This document shows, piece after piece, positions 1 through 11,216 of a stretch of 64,000 nucleotides of DNA. The position numbers and the translations under genes were made by a program. The DNA comes from Cladorhizidae sp. MBARI D1340-BT2 (Eukaryota; Porifera; Demospongiae; Poecilosclerida; Cladorhizidae): assembly GCA_028752905.1 (NCBI GenBank), contig JAQNBH010000012.1, positions 24,995,816 through 25,059,815 on the forward strand, given 5' to 3'. Position 1 is the first letter of the stretch. Each line of letters opens with the position of its first letter. The notes below the pieces were generated by a model. The model saw only the letters and a list, made by a program, of their open reading frames with translations. It was not told where the DNA came from and made no database searches.

Positions 1-285
1 TATCTTTGCCAGAGTACTCTGACCCTGGTCGCTACTGCTATCTTTGCCAGAGTACTCTGATCCTGGTCGCTACTGCTATCTTTGCCAGAGTACTTTGACC
101 CTGGTTGCTACTGCTATAATTGCCAGAGTACTCTGATCCCGGTCACTACTGCGATCATTGCCAGAGGACTCTGATTCTGGTCACTATTTCTATCATTGCC
201 ACAGTACTCTGACCCTGGTCACTACTGCTCTCATTGCCAGAGTACTCTGACCCTGGTCACTACTGCTATCATTGCCAGAGTACTC
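1..285. repeat. 38-bp tandem satellite (left edge)
   Basis: About seven head-to-tail copies of a 38-bp unit reading roughly TTTGCCAGAGTACTCTGACC followed by a CTGGTCRCTACTGCTATC half. Copies differ by a few substitutions (CGCTACTGC versus CACTACTGC, tatcttt versus tatcatt). The array runs off the left edge. A single further unit lies at 13,871-13,912, beyond the nested transposons. Confidence 0.9.
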
Positions 286-639
286 TCAGAGTTGCCAACC
301 GTCCCGGTGTCATATCGAATTGCATCCTAGTAGATTTATGTCCTACCCGGACGTTATTATTTAGAAAAAGCGTCCGTGGGACGTATACAGAGCAAGTAAA
401 TGCGCGTTGGAAAGCGTCCTATATACCCTATCGAATATCGTCCGCCCAGCAAGACTTTCATTTTCAGTGCCAATAGACTTTCATTTGCATCCATTATAAG
501 TGTAGCCATATAATATGCAAATTGAATAGACTTTCATTTGCATCCATATAAGTGTAATACATGTAATATAATAACTTTGCTGTTGCACATCGGCCATAAA
601 GACAGTCATCTCATCGTCGTTACAAGTGTCTACCAAGGG

Positions 640-1024
640 ACGGCAATTTGGTGACTCAATGAAGAGCTAAGATGGCCAGTCATATGGCTGTCATAGATCC
701 TGACTTGATCTCCCTTCGATGATGCAACACACCAGTGGTTTCCATCCACATAATGTATCTGTATGGATTCTTGGTTTTGACAAATCCATAATTCTGTGAA
801 AAAAGACAATTTTGCAAACCACCCAGGGATCGAAATTGCTCTTTGAGGATTCTTTGCGCAAGGTTCACATGTTCATCAGTGAGCTGTTTCCCTCTCTTGA
901 GGTCTTCCCTAATGCTTTTTGAAAATGTTAGGGTCTTGCTTCTTTTCCTGGGCTGGGTGAAGTGGCAGTCTCCTGACCTCGCATGCTTCTGTGATGGCAG
1001 TTTGTTCCTCAATCCCTTTACCAA
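640..1024 (-). pseudogene. Ulp1/C48-type cysteine protease fragment (broken)
   Basis: The reading frame contains LTDEHVNLAQRILKEQF and GGLQ, followed after a frame change near 770 by NHWCVASSKG and IYDS. This matches the segment before the catalytic histidine (HW) and aspartate (YDS) of transposon-borne Ulp1-family proteases. The same features occur in the larger element at 11,930-12,140. The Gln/Cys half (Q..GG.DCG) is not found downstream, so the domain is truncated as well as frame-shifted. A function today is unlikely. It is a remnant of the surrounding mobile element. Confidence 0.6.
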
Positions 1025-1228
1025 TTCTATGAAGGAAAATTGTTATGTAATGGCATTCAGACTTTTTTGGTGTAGGTTGGCATACTGCTTACCACTTCTC
1101 TTCAGAGGTCCTTTTGCCTGCACAGCTAAAATTATTTCAAATTGACTAGTATATAATATGAAGACAATAGAATTATGTTAAAATTACAATTATGAAAATT
1201 ATACAGGATATAGCTATGTTACAGTTAG

Positions 1229-1501
1229 CTACACCAACCTAGGTGTCCATGCTTTCAATAGTCTCTGCTTTACTTCCGCAGTTTCTACCACAAGCCTTTT
1301 CTCTTGGTTACCGATATAACCTTCATGGACATTGAAGTTATTTGCCTTTCTTCTCAAGCTTCTTTTATAGTTGTGTGTGCTATTTATAGGATAGTTTCCA
1401 GAATGAATAAATTCAAATACTTCAGAGAAAGAGAATTTTTCTTTACAACATAAATTTGTCTGCTGGGACGTAATTCCTCGCCCCCGGACGCTTATGCTCA
1501 T
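1229..1501 (-). pseudogene. N-terminal piece of integrase-type transposon protein
   Basis: A 90-residue open frame with a YKRSLRRKANNFNVHEG stretch and an ETAEVKQRLLKAW stretch. This resembles the region just before the H2C2 zinc finger in Ginger/KRBA2-type integrase proteins (a basic 'RRKAK.F.V..G' motif, then 'E....L...H'). The finger and the integrase core do not follow. It is probably the first exon of the protein whose protease remnant lies at 640-1,024. I rely on motif resemblance only. Confidence 0.4.
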
Positions 1502-1582
1502 CGGTTAACGTCCTAGCGGACGAAATATTACGTCCCTAGGACGTATACCAATAGGGGACGTTATCCGTTATGACACCGGAAT

Positions 1583-2160
1583 GGCCGGGACAGTCCCGGA
1601 ATTTTGAGCCTTGTCCTGGTGGTGTCCTTGTCCCGGAAATGTCCCGGAATATACAGCTACGCGCACCTTGCGCTTCCCCTCGCTTAGATGGCCACTGCAG
1701 TCTCAAGCATGTTTAGTTTAGTCCTTTAACACTCGTAAAGCAGACACTTTTTAGCAGAGAAAAACTTCAGATAAACAATTACGGGTGTGCGAAACAACCT
1801 TTGACCTTGTTTCGATTGGAGGTGAGGCACTCACGTGAAACTTCTTACGAGCAGCAAAGAAGCAGAGCCATTTTGACAATAAATGGATCAAAGAATTTCA
1901 GGGGATAGGGATTGGCAAGAGTTTCAAAGGTATAAATAAAAAATATATAATGAAATTGATTGACAAAGTAAGTAAGCATGGAATACAGCAAATAGAGGGT
2001 AATTTTTTTATTTTTTTTTATTTTTTTTTTTATTACTTCACAGTATCATATAATTGAGACAATCGAGGTAAGACATGAATAGAAATACACTGAAGGACAA
2101 CTAGCCTATGTGACTAGTAGCCTAAACATGCAATGGATAAAAATTATTAAATTAATACTT
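1583..2160. other. Unassigned sequence with GTCCCGGA-motif cluster and T-rich tract
   Basis: From 1,585 to 1,655 the motif GTCCCGGAA/GTCCTGGT recurs four to five times, probably degenerate element ends. Around 2,006-2,034 there is a long T-rich run. I see no coding signal. Confidence 0.5.
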
Positions 2161-2164
2161 AATT

Positions 2165-2810
2165 AAAGATAGGAGCGTGGGGTGTATGGGAACAATTTGC
2201 ACAAGGACATACATAATGAAAGGTACAAGGGGAGTCTGGGTTGAAGTTGGGTTTGATGTGGCTTAATAAAACCTGCTTGATATTATGCTTGATGGTGCTG
2301 GAGGATAGATTGATATCAATAGGCGGAAAGGAGTTCCATAATCTTGGTAACCTATTAAAGTAGGTATAGTGTGTAGTGTTTGACGTGCAACGGCTGTGAC
2401 TCATACGCTGGTTGGTGCCCGATCTTGTAGTGTTAGAACTAAATTTGATGAATTTATTAATGTCAAAGTGGCATGCTGGAGATTTGAGGCTTCTCACACA
2501 GAACATCACATCATTTAGTACATCAAAGGTAGAAGGTCCAGTTGAATAAGCCTTGTTTTATAATCAGTTACATAGTCATTTAGAATGAACTTAGTAGCCC
2601 TCCTCTGTATCTTTTCAAGCTTCAGGATATCCTTGATTAAATGTGGACGCCAAATCTGTGAGCAGTACAAAAGTTGTGATCTTACGACAGATATATACAG
2701 AATTTTCTTGGCTGATACAGAATCAGCTGAGCTGAATGTGCGCCGTAGTAGCCCAATGATTTTATATGCCCTTGAGGCCAGATGATTATAATGAGCTGTC
2801 CAAGAGAGAT
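2165..2810 (-). mobile_element. Non-LTR retrotransposon (LINE) reverse transcriptase C-terminal fragment
   Basis: The minus strand reads, in order, SRAYKIIGLLRRTFS, KKILYISVVRSQLLYC, WRPHLIKDILKLEKIQRRAT and, after stops near 2,510, NRLPRLWNSFPPIDINLS with a final PCTFHYVCPC. This is the typical end of CR1/L2-like LINE polymerase proteins: thumb region, the 'LEKIQRRATK' stretch and the 'WN.LP..I' tail. The catalytic (F/Y)xDD region lies outside the fragment and is absent. At least two in-frame stops show it is dead and 5'-truncated. Confidence 0.8.
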
Positions 2811-2888
2811 CAATAATAACATCATGGGTATAGTGTGCTGCTTGTGTTCAATGCAATAGTAATGTCAGTAGTCTTGCCTTGATTTCAG

Positions 2889-3965
2889 GTCACTTGTATG
2901 CCCGATGTACTCTGTGTGCAATCGACTTTGGTGTTACACATGGTGGCCGTAATGATGTCACATCTCACCTCAAGAGCAAGAAACATAAGGATATGTCAAA
3001 GGCTGTGCTATCAACTATTCCAATCACCTCTCTCTTCCAACATCAGAGAAGTGATCAAGTAATCGAAGCAGAGGTCAGGTGGGCTACATTTGTTGCTAAG
3101 CACAACATATCCTTTCTGTCTAGTGACCATGCCACCAAGCTTTTCAGCAAGATGTTCCCAGACTCTGAAATTGCAAAGAAATTATCCTGTTCCCACACCA
3201 AAACCACCGCCATAGTGAAGAAAGCTCTTGCTCCTTACTTCACACAGAGAGTTATGGAGTCAATGTCAAGTGGTCCATTCTCTTTGATGATTGATGAATC
3301 CCATGACAAGAGGGACAAGTCTTGCATAATTATTTTGAGGCTTCTTGATCCACAAGTAGGTGAAGTACGGACGAGATTCTTGGATATGCCGGTTGTGAAC
3401 ATTGATATAGCTACCAACTTGTTTCAAGCCTTGAAGGAGTCACTGACTAAGAATGGGCTCAGCTTTGACAATGCAGTGTCTTTCATGTCTGATACCACCA
3501 AAGTTATGAAATGAGTGAGGTCAGGTGTGCAGAAGTTGATTAAGGATGAGATCCCAACTTTGTATGATGTTGGTTGCATCTGCCATTTGGCTGATTTAAC
3601 AGTCAAAGCTGGTTTGAAAGTACTCCCAGTGAACATTGACCAGCTCTTCATCGACATATTCTACTACTTCCATAGCAGCAAGAGAGCAGCAATTTGTCAT
3701 CCTATGGTGTTCACTTTTCACCACTGAGCCAGGGGTGATTTTGAAGCATTGCCCCACACGATGGCTCAGTTTGCTGAAGTGTGTGAATCGTTACCTCAGG
3801 CAGTATGATGGTTTGAAGTCATTCTTCTTGTCTTGTGAGGAAGCTAAGGTCTGTAGCATTCTTTCAAGGCTTGAGAATCCTCTGACGAAACCTCTGTTGT
3901 TCTTTTCTTTTATCTTGCCTTTAATGGATCACCTCTTCCAGAAATCGACAGAGAATACTACCTCA
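2889..3965 (+). pseudogene. hAT-superfamily transposase with BED-type zinc finger, broken
   Basis: Starts after an acceptor-like TTTCAG with C-x2-C, HGGRNDVTSHL, SKKH: a BED-type zinc finger of ZBED-like hAT transposases. Next comes the catalytic-domain start FSLMIDESHD, and after a TGA (3,512-3,514) SGVQKLIKDEIPTLYDVGC-like sequence with the CHLADL motif. Near 3,690 the frame shifts by one and continues with the hAT motif PTRWLSLLKCVNRYL. The C-terminal dimerisation region is missing. One stop, one frameshift and the truncation make it inactive. It ends close to the left end of the next element. Confidence 0.8.
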
Positions 3966-4058
3966 CAGCTGACAGGTCGGCGTATAAAGTGGTCAAGGGA
4001 AAAGGCGCTCGCTAATTAGGGGGCGCGGTCGAAAATTCGCGCCGTATATTAAAATTAA

Positions 4059-4118
4059 TGTCCCGGTGTCGTGCCATATTACCGCACTGACACACTTTAT
4101 CTACTGCGCATGCGCTGC
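4059..4118 (+). repeat. Left terminal inverted repeat of the Ginger-like element
   Basis: Reads TGTCCCGGTGTCGTGCCATA then TTACCGCACTGACACACTTT and on to CTACTGCGCATGCGCT. It pairs with 13,786-13,844 on the opposite strand over about 58 bases with few mismatches. TTAA precedes it. Confidence 0.9.
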
Positions 4119-4320
4119 AAATTTTGCTCTGCAAGTAAGAAAACACTACCGCACAGCGCTGGGAGACATATCTACAGATAGTATTATTCGCGTAGCTAAG
4201 CCATTGCAGGGAGACAGATATCTACAGAATAGTATGTACCAATAATTTAATTTCCCTATGATGTTGATCTAACAAACTATCCCTCAGATATAGGTTGATA
4301 TTTGAATTTTCAGGTCAGTC

Positions 4321-4369
4321 ATGGTGCGAACAGAGAAAGACCCACGTGTGTTCCTGCGGAAGGACTTAG
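4321..4369 (+). CDS. Possible first exon of the integrase gene
   Basis: ATG at 4,321 opens MVRTEKDPRVFLRKDL and stops at a donor-like G|GTTGAG with phase 1. The next recognisable exon (4,708) begins in phase 1, so the join is in frame. The peptide is not characteristic of any domain, and intervening exons may have been missed. Confidence 0.3.
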
Positions 4370-4707
4370 GTTGAGTACTATTTACAGAATGGTGCGTATA
4401 GCTGTGACACAGTGGTTGGAGAACAACCTACTTGTGGTGTTTTCTCCACAGCTTTACTGGTTCAGATTGTGGTTGTCATGTGGACATAAATTGATCAATG
4501 CCAATGATTTCATAAGCCTCCAATACGTGGTCTATACAAATTAGGCCTACATAAACCATTGCTTTCCTGATGCTTGTGTTGTACACATGATTTCATAGAA
4601 CTTGGCAGATTTCTTTCAAGTGACCAAAAATGAAATAAAGTGTCTTGTTATAAAGGTCTATGCAATAATGTATATGACACAACTTGTCATGGCTATTTTG
4701 TCTATAG

Positions 4708-4913
4708 GTGAGACAATGTTCTACACACAACCAGCAAAAAACCATCCCAATGAGAAGGTTAAGTGCTTGGTCCTGTTCTCAATTGATGAGCAGCAGAAGG
4801 TTTTGCGTGAGGCCCATGACATCAATGGTGCACATCAAGGTCAGAAGCGTACCTTAGCACGTCTTACACAGGACTATTATTGGACGACTATGGCAAAGGA
4901 TGTTTATAGTTGG
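4708..4913 (+). CDS. Integrase H2C2 zinc-binding exon
   Basis: The exon runs from CTATAG|GT to TTGG|GTAAGT. It encodes a segment with LREAHD, GAHQGQKRTLARL and DYYWTTMAKDV, the His-His half of the H2C2 zinc-binding domain that precedes retroviral-type integrase cores. The paired C-x2-C should lie in the next exon. I did not find that exon, although phases require one before 9,686 because this exon ends in phase 0 and the core exon needs two bases. Confidence 0.7.
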
Positions 4914-7207
4914 GTAAGTATTTGTAAATAGTGATATATCAATACATAATGTTGTGATATCGTAAAAGCTGGTTGATAAGATGGCTATATGTTATATTAA
5001 GTTACCTGTTTTTTGTTAAGTGTCTACTTAGCTATTGATGTTGAGATGCTATTGATGTTGAGATATATTTTATTAAGCTCGGCCATCTGCTCACCTAAAT
5101 CCCACCCTCCTGTCTCTCCACACTTGATCATTCTCCATCATAATGGTCACCAAATCTCCATGCATATGATTACTTAAAACAGCACTGTTCAGGGTGTGCT
5201 CTGTCAGAACTCCTGAATGTTGGGAGGCTAATTCTTGAGCTCTCATGCACACAGTTGCAGAAACAGTAGACAAACAAATAACAATCAGGGTTTTCATATT
5301 ATGCATGTACTCTGTACCCTCGCTATCATGTAGTTGCTCAGTTTTAAGTGCCCATTTTGTCGTTTACTGATATAATAAGTGGCCCAGCTTGACAAATGGT
5401 AGTTTTGTGGTGACCCATGGATACCTCAGTCATTGCATGCAGCTGTATCGCTTGTGTTGCACTGCAGCTGTTCATGGCTTATCACTGCATGCAGCTGTCC
5501 ATCTCTAAGTGGTGATGGACCAAGTGATCCAGAAGACAGCTTCCCTTTGTCTATGAAACAAGCTGGACTATTTTTACTCACAGTCACAAAAAGAAACTTT
5601 GTTGAACACGTTTATAGAATTTGTAATGATCGTTTATGCTCGATATTGTGTCAATATCGATGTTTCTTTCAGAATTCGAATAAGGGTGTCAGCAATGTTA
5701 TAATGAACTGAGGGGGCAGCATTCCTTAAAGGAGCATAAATGAATTAATGTTCTCTGAAGTTACTATTGGGATGTGGTAATGCAGTACATGTTTTAGAAC
5801 AAAACAGGTCAACACTAAAACTCTGGTGTATGGTACCACATCTGTAGTATGCACTGCCAGCAAATGTTACATCCATGAATCTTCATCACTATTATCTATC
5901 CAAGAGAATATATGGCTCCAAGAGAGCTACTGCATCTTGATCAATATGACAGGCATCTAATGACAAGCATATAGCATGTAATTGTAAACAGGGTGTAAAT
6001 CAAGAGGTAATGTGTTGATTAAAATCACAGTGCTGAGTGCTTCATTCCAAAGTGTGCTATACACATACTCAATAATCTAGAGGCTGGTTCACAATAGACG
6101 CAACACGATGCGTCGATTGTGAACATGAGGTTGCATCCCATACGCTCAAATAGACTTGAGTTTTATTCAAGCGTCGGATCGCAACACAATGTGCTGGTGT
6201 GCTTTATTTAAAGATGAATGAAGAATGATAGAAGCGGTTTGCCTTATGGCAAGTATGTAGCAATCGTACAGGGACATAAAGGCATGATAGAATGCCTAGA
6301 AGCAAGTGGCATGTGAAGTAAGCCAATAGATTGATCAAAATGATGTAGAACTAGCTATATTATATTGTGTACATAGCTTCACCTAGCAGTAGCCATAGCA
6401 GGCATGAGGTCGGCTGAGAGTAGTCCTACAGGTTGTATTAGGGGGAATTTTGACTCTCAACACACGTGTTTTGAGCAGACAGTTGATAAGTCTCTCCTTA
6501 ATGTATAGTTCGTGTGGATAATCTACGAGTTGCTTGCTCAATGTGTGGACAAGTATTAGTGTGGGCAATCTGTGAATTATTCAAATCCTGGTTTGCTCAT
6601 AACATATAATATATCAAAATGTTGCCTCATGAAGCTACAGTCGTTTTATTGTGTTTTTAGATAACCACTTGTCAGCGGTGCCAAAAATTGGAGCAGATTA
6701 AGACCATTGCATCATAGCTACATCCTATCAAAGTTTCCAACAGGTCACTGATTTTATACTGCATGTCCCATGCAAATCCCATGAACATATATATGCTTAA
6801 ACTCCCTTCAATCTGCACACCCCACATCTGGGAAGGTCTGCCTACTAGGCACCTGCACATTGTACAATCAAGTGATGTGTATTGCGTGGCCCTCAAAAAA
6901 AAATCTTGTGAAGAAATGGCATGACACTGCAGCTCGGATGAGACAGGAATCACTGAGGCAAATACTATCATTTCTTTTTAAAATAACTGTGTTCATGTTG
7001 TTTTCAGTCATTGCACATGTGCAGCATGTACATGTACAGTGCAAGTACAAAATTCTAGGCAAATCATCAATATTGGGGGAAATGTGGGGGTGTTCCCAGA
7101 TGTGGCTGTTTCTGAATTATGGACAGTGCCTATCCAGATAAGTGGAGTTTGAATATAATAGCTGTGTGTTTTTTGTATCTTGGTAGAATAATTTTTAATG
7201 TTTTATA
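4914..7207. other. Intron-like region of the Ginger-like element
   Basis: No convincing coding domain. A short hairpin (TTCACAATAGACGCA pairing with TGCGTCGATTGTGAA) lies at 6,088-6,123. The missing C-x2-C exon of the H2C2 finger should be here, but I could not recognise it. Confidence 0.5.
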
Positions 7208-9683
7208 TTAACCCACTCACCGGCGTTGCCGCCGAACGGCGGTCTGACTTTCATAAATCGAAAAGAAATACTTCCAAACGTTTATAAGCCATAAATTTTA
7301 TACCGTTAAATAGCGCTATTCAAGCTCTATTTAACCGACGAATATTAACTAAATCATTTCCGGGTAACTAAGGAAAAGAAATCTTGAAACGCCACACGTT
7401 TTTTAGTTTTGAAGATTATCAAAATGGATCGGATGCTGAAGTCATTTCTCGAGTGACAGGCGGTAACTTAGACTCCTCTGAGGATGGGTCAAGTGAAGAT
7501 GAGGCCAATGGCATCTATGCCTAGCTGGCCATACCTTCTTGTGACCGTGGAGCTGTGGAAAACTTGGCCACAGCAGTCGAAGTTGTTGGACAACGTGAAA
7601 ATGAGCGTAGCGCTCAAGCTGGGAGTGATGACCTGCTCTATGTCGATGAAGGCTAGGATCCAGAAGGTTTTTCAGGTTTCTAAAGGTTATCTAGCTCTCG
7701 TATAGTCTGGTAAATGTCCAAAGAGCAATAGCTATATTTCCTGCGGTAAAAGTCGGTACAATCTATAGCTTTGGACCATTGCCCAGTATTTTTTTACTGC
7801 CCAGTATTTTTTTACTACTAGCTTTATAGCTACTAGTATTTGTTGAAATCTTACTCTGAATATTTTTCATTTTGACACAATTGTTGATGGATTATGGTGC
7901 TGAAGAAACATCCCTGTTGCTTCTTGTTGTCACTCCCTCACCAGCTACTCTTGCAACCTCCTCTCAAGCAACTCTCACAGCTCCTCCTCCAGGTCCAGGA
8001 ACTGTCATAACTCCCTCTCACACTCCAGGAACTGTCATAACTCCCTCTCACACACCTCCTGCAACTGATCATGAAAGTGTAACTGCTAGCATATCTAAAT
8101 TGCATAGCTCTACACCTAGCACTTCCCAAACTAAATCAGTTGGGGTTTTGTATGCAAGGCGCTCTTGTCGTATGGGATCTGCTTTACCAATCATTTGTTC
8201 TGCCCCCACTGGACAACCTGCACCTTGTAATGCTCGACGCAGACTTGTGCCTAGAATATCTGCTATCTCTACCAGAACAACTAAGTCTTGTTCTGTTGCT
8301 AGTTCTGCTGCTTCCTCTACCAGTTCTGTTGTGGCTTCCTCATCTACCCCTTCAACCACCCCATCAACTATTACTCTTGCTTCTCTTTCAACTCCTGTTG
8401 GAATTTGGAGAAAGAAAGGAAGAGTCAACTAGCCAGAGTCCATATCGTATTATATTTGTTGTCATATTTTTTGTCTACACATTGTGTGTCACACGTTGAA
8501 AGGGGATCATGTTGTAGCAACATGTTTGTCCGCACACAATGTGTAGTGTGAATTGTGTGTGTTGTATGTGTTATATTTTTTGTCTTATTTTTTGTCTAGA
8601 CTCTGTGTATCGCACGTTGAAAGGGCATCATGTTGCAGCAACATGCTTGTCCGCACACAATGTGTAGTGTGATTTTAAAAAAAAAATTTTGGTTGTTGTG
8701 ATATGATTTATGTGTTTTATGTGTGTGTTGTGTGTTGGGCAATATAGCCATACCTCCTCGTGGTGCTCGATGGTAACAAGAGATGCTAGTTCCTTGGCTA
8801 AATGGCTATAAGTTATTGAATTATGTTCATTCTCAATAACATTATCCAGCCAAATCCATTATACAGTGTGTCGTATATATACAATAATAGTCACATTGTG
8901 TCAAATAATAGCAAAGAATATGTATGTAAACAATATACTCAGGATTATAAGCAATGTTCTTATGGTATGGAGACAGTGCACCTAAAATGTCTCTTGGAGT
9001 ATGATGCTCACTGGGTTGCTATCCTGGAGGAGGCAGCTTTGTATCTCAGGTCCCTGTTCAAACTGGGATCTGTTGTATTGATAAATAAGCATAATAATAT
9101 TCATAGTTGTGTTCAGCATGTGGTCACATAATCTTGACTCGAGTATTATAAATTAAAAATATTATAAAATTAAAAAAATTGTAATCATTACATTTATGAT
9201 CATTATCATCATAAACAATGTTTTATGTTGATAAACAAGCATAATCATATTCATCTGCTGTGGTCAGAATGTCATCACAAACATTTGACCACATTGTTTC
9301 AAGTAATAGAAAAACATTTATGTTAAAAAAAAGTTAGCTTGTAAACACACAATCATATTCATTGACTGTGGTCAGCATGTGGTCACAATATCCTGACCAC
9401 ATTGTTTGAAATACAATATTTAGGACAAAAAATATTTAGGCAAAAATTATATTCAGCATCATAATCAATGTTCTTATATTGATTAAATACCATAATCATA
9501 TTCATACATTGTGGTCAGCGTGTGTTTTTCACAAAAATTACCACATGTTTATAAACAATAATGATATCCCATAATATATGGTTGCTAGGGACTTTATTGC
9601 ATTCCTGATTTTATATTAATTTTTAACAGTAGCTGTGTCAATTTCCAACAATTCTCCTGGCAATCCGCCGGTGAGAGGGTTAA
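7208..9683. mobile_element. piggyBac-type element, probably non-autonomous, nested
   Basis: TTAA occurs at both edges (7,208-7,211 and 9,680-9,683). The inner ends are CCCACTCACCGGCG on the left and, inverted, CCCTCTCACCGGCG on the right: TTAA duplication plus short CCC-starting inverted repeats, the piggyBac signature. Near 7,425 the plus strand reads EVISRVTGGNLDSSEDGS, an acidic stretch like a piggyBac transposase N-terminus, interrupted by stops. No DDD catalytic core was recognised. The right half contains direct repeats (CACACGTTGAAAGGG at 8,491 and 8,611) and several degenerate copies of a CATATTCAT...GTGGTCAG unit between 8,870 and 9,560. Confidence 0.8.
7872..8432 (+). CDS. Uncharacterised Ser/Thr/Pro-rich open frame inside the piggyBac element
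   Basis: A 186-codon open frame, very rich in Thr, Ser, Pro and Ala. It has two copies of GTVITPSHTP and a basic centre (ARRSCRMGSA, NARRRLVPRIS), ending WRKKGRVN. The region is low-complexity on both strands. I recognise no domain. It may be an exon or linker of a former transposase-associated protein, or simply non-coding. No start context or splice sites argue strongly either way. Confidence 0.25.
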   Translation: MTQLLMDYGAEETSLLLLVVTPSPATLATSSQATLTAPPPGPGTVITPSHTPGTVITPSHTPPATDHESVTASISKLHSSTPSTSQTKSVGVLYARRSCRMGSALPIICSAPTGQPAPCNARRRLVPRISAISTRTTKSCSVASSAASSTSSVVASSSTPSTTPSTITLASLSTPVGIWRKKGRVN

Positions 9684-9685
9684 AG

Positions 9686-9908
9686 ATGGGAGACTCTGGG
9701 CATTGACCTGATCGGCCCATTTGCAGCTACCGATAAAGGCCACAGATATGTCTGCACTGCGACTGACCTTTTCACAAAGTGGGTGTTTGCTCGTCCCGTT
9801 AAGTCAAAGTGTGCTGCAGATGTTGCTAAAGTGATACTTGAGCTCATCTACAGTTATGGTCCTCCAAGGAAAATGATCATGGACCAGGGCCGTGAATTTA
9901 TTAACCAG
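9686..9908 (+). CDS. Integrase core exon (first two catalytic Asp)
   Basis: The exon follows TTAAAG and ends CAG|GTTAGT. It reads LGIDLIGPFAATDKG, then DLFTKWVFARPV and KMIMDQGREFINQ. The D of GIDLIGP and the D of DQGREF are the first two catalytic residues of a DDE integrase core (rve). The TTAA used by the nested piggyBac element overlaps this exon's acceptor, so the original intron tract upstream has been separated from it. Confidence 0.85.
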
Positions 9909-10124
9909 GTTAGTGACAAGTCTTAACATTCAAGGTGCATAATATTCTAAATAAGAATTCAATTCAGGATTTCTCAATGTAGTTAGCTGTGGTGGTCAGA
10001 CATCTCATCTCTTCTCCATAACTACTACGCAGATAGCTTCTTTTATAGTGATGTTATTAGTAACATAGTATAGTGTGCATTATACTTGGTATCTATTTCA
10101 TGCTGTTTTGCTTTTCCAACTCAG

Positions 10125-10276
10125 GTAAATGATTTCATCTTTGCTGCCTTTGGGGTGAAGCGAATGATGTGTTCTGCATACCATCCAGAAACAAATGGCC
10201 AGGATGAGCGCACAAACCAGACACTCAAGAGGGCACTGTCCAAATACACAAATGACAGCCAAACTGACTGGAACAA
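10125..10276 (+). CDS. Integrase core exon (catalytic Glu)
   Basis: Acceptor AACTCAG, donor AA|GTAAGT. Encodes NDFIFAAFGVKRMMCSAYHP then ETNGQDERTNQTLKRAL. The E in GQDERTNQ corresponds to the third catalytic residue of the DDE triad. Phase matches the exons on both sides (starts phase 0, ends phase 2). Confidence 0.85.
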
Positions 10277-10479
10277 GTAAGTTACTATATTTGAAGCTAC
10301 TATGCATCAATGGTGGTCAGTGTATCTGTTGTAGCAGCTTGCTATTACTGGATGGATTTTGTAATCCATCATATGACCTAGAATTCCAATATAGCAATTG
10401 TAATTGTTGGTTGGTGTATAGGCTTACTATGTACATGTCTTTAGTTCTTCTCATGCTTTGCATTTTGTTGATGTCTTAG

Positions 10480-10690
10480 ATTTGTGCTCTCTACCACTTA
10501 TGGCATCAACACTATCATACAAGCATCAACAAAGCAGCAGCCCTTTGTACTGATGTTCTATCGCACAGCTCGGGGTGCCATAGCCATTAATGCAGAACAT
10601 GATTGTGAAGAAGAGTTACAGTATGTGAATATACACACTGACATGTCTCCTGAAGAGATTAAAACAGACTTGGAAGATCATGTAGCAAAG
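10480..10690 (+). CDS. Integrase C-terminal extension exon
   Basis: Acceptor GTCTTAG, donor AAG|GTAAAG. Encodes YGINTIIQASTKQQPFVLMF and YRTARGAIAIN, the usual segment after the core in gypsy-like integrases ('T....Y.P..L..GR..R'). Frame and phase continue from 10,276. Confidence 0.75.
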
Positions 10691-10841
10691 GTAAAGATTG
10701 TCTAGTGGCAGACTATAATTAACGAAATATGATTTAGAAACTAATTCGCTGTGCATATTTTATTTGTGAATGAAATTATTGGCAGTTTTCATATTAATGT
10801 ATGTAAAATAATCCACAGCAACTCCTTCCGTATTCACTTAG

Positions 10842-10956
10842 GTACAGGCCTTGGATGAACAGGTACGAGAAAAAATTGAAGAAGCCAAGGCCAAGCACAA
10901 GTTGTATTTTGATGCCAAGCAAAACAAAGGCTTAAAACGCTTCCAGTTTGCAATAG
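10842..10956 (+). CDS. Integrase helical linker exon
   Basis: Acceptor CACTTAG, donor ATAG|GTATGC. Encodes a charged helix with EQVREKIEEAKAKHKLYFDA then KQNKGLKRFQFAIG, which in related proteins precedes the 'GD.VL' and GPY/F motifs. In phase with both neighbours. Confidence 0.7.
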
Positions 10957-11216
10957 GTATGCTTAGGGTGATAATTGATATGACAAAAATTAAGATATTT
11001 ATGGTGCCATAATTATATATACTGCTCTTTGTGAGATACGGAGAGGAAAGGCAGTTAATTGTTGACTGGAAATCAGTTTCAATAAAATACATTTTGCATA
11101 GAACTTCATATTTCAAATACATTTTATGTTCTTAATAAATTGCAGACATAAGTTTTGGCTTGAAGATATGCATATTATGTTTAAAAAGTTTCAAAATTAT
11201 TTGTTGTTTGCTGCAG

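Larger units (their letters stand above)
299..1582 (-). mobile_element. Small non-autonomous element with Ulp1-like protease remnant
   Basis: The ends read GTCCCGGTGTCATA (from 301) and, inverted, TATGACACCGG (ending near 1,580). These resemble the first 13 bases of the large element at 4,059-13,844, so the two probably belong to one superfamily. Inside, on the minus strand, are an N-terminal piece (1,229-1,501) and an Ulp1-like piece (640-1,024), with no integrase core between them. The sequence beyond 1,582 repeats GTCCCGGAA-like motifs, so the exact right end is uncertain. Confidence 0.55.
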
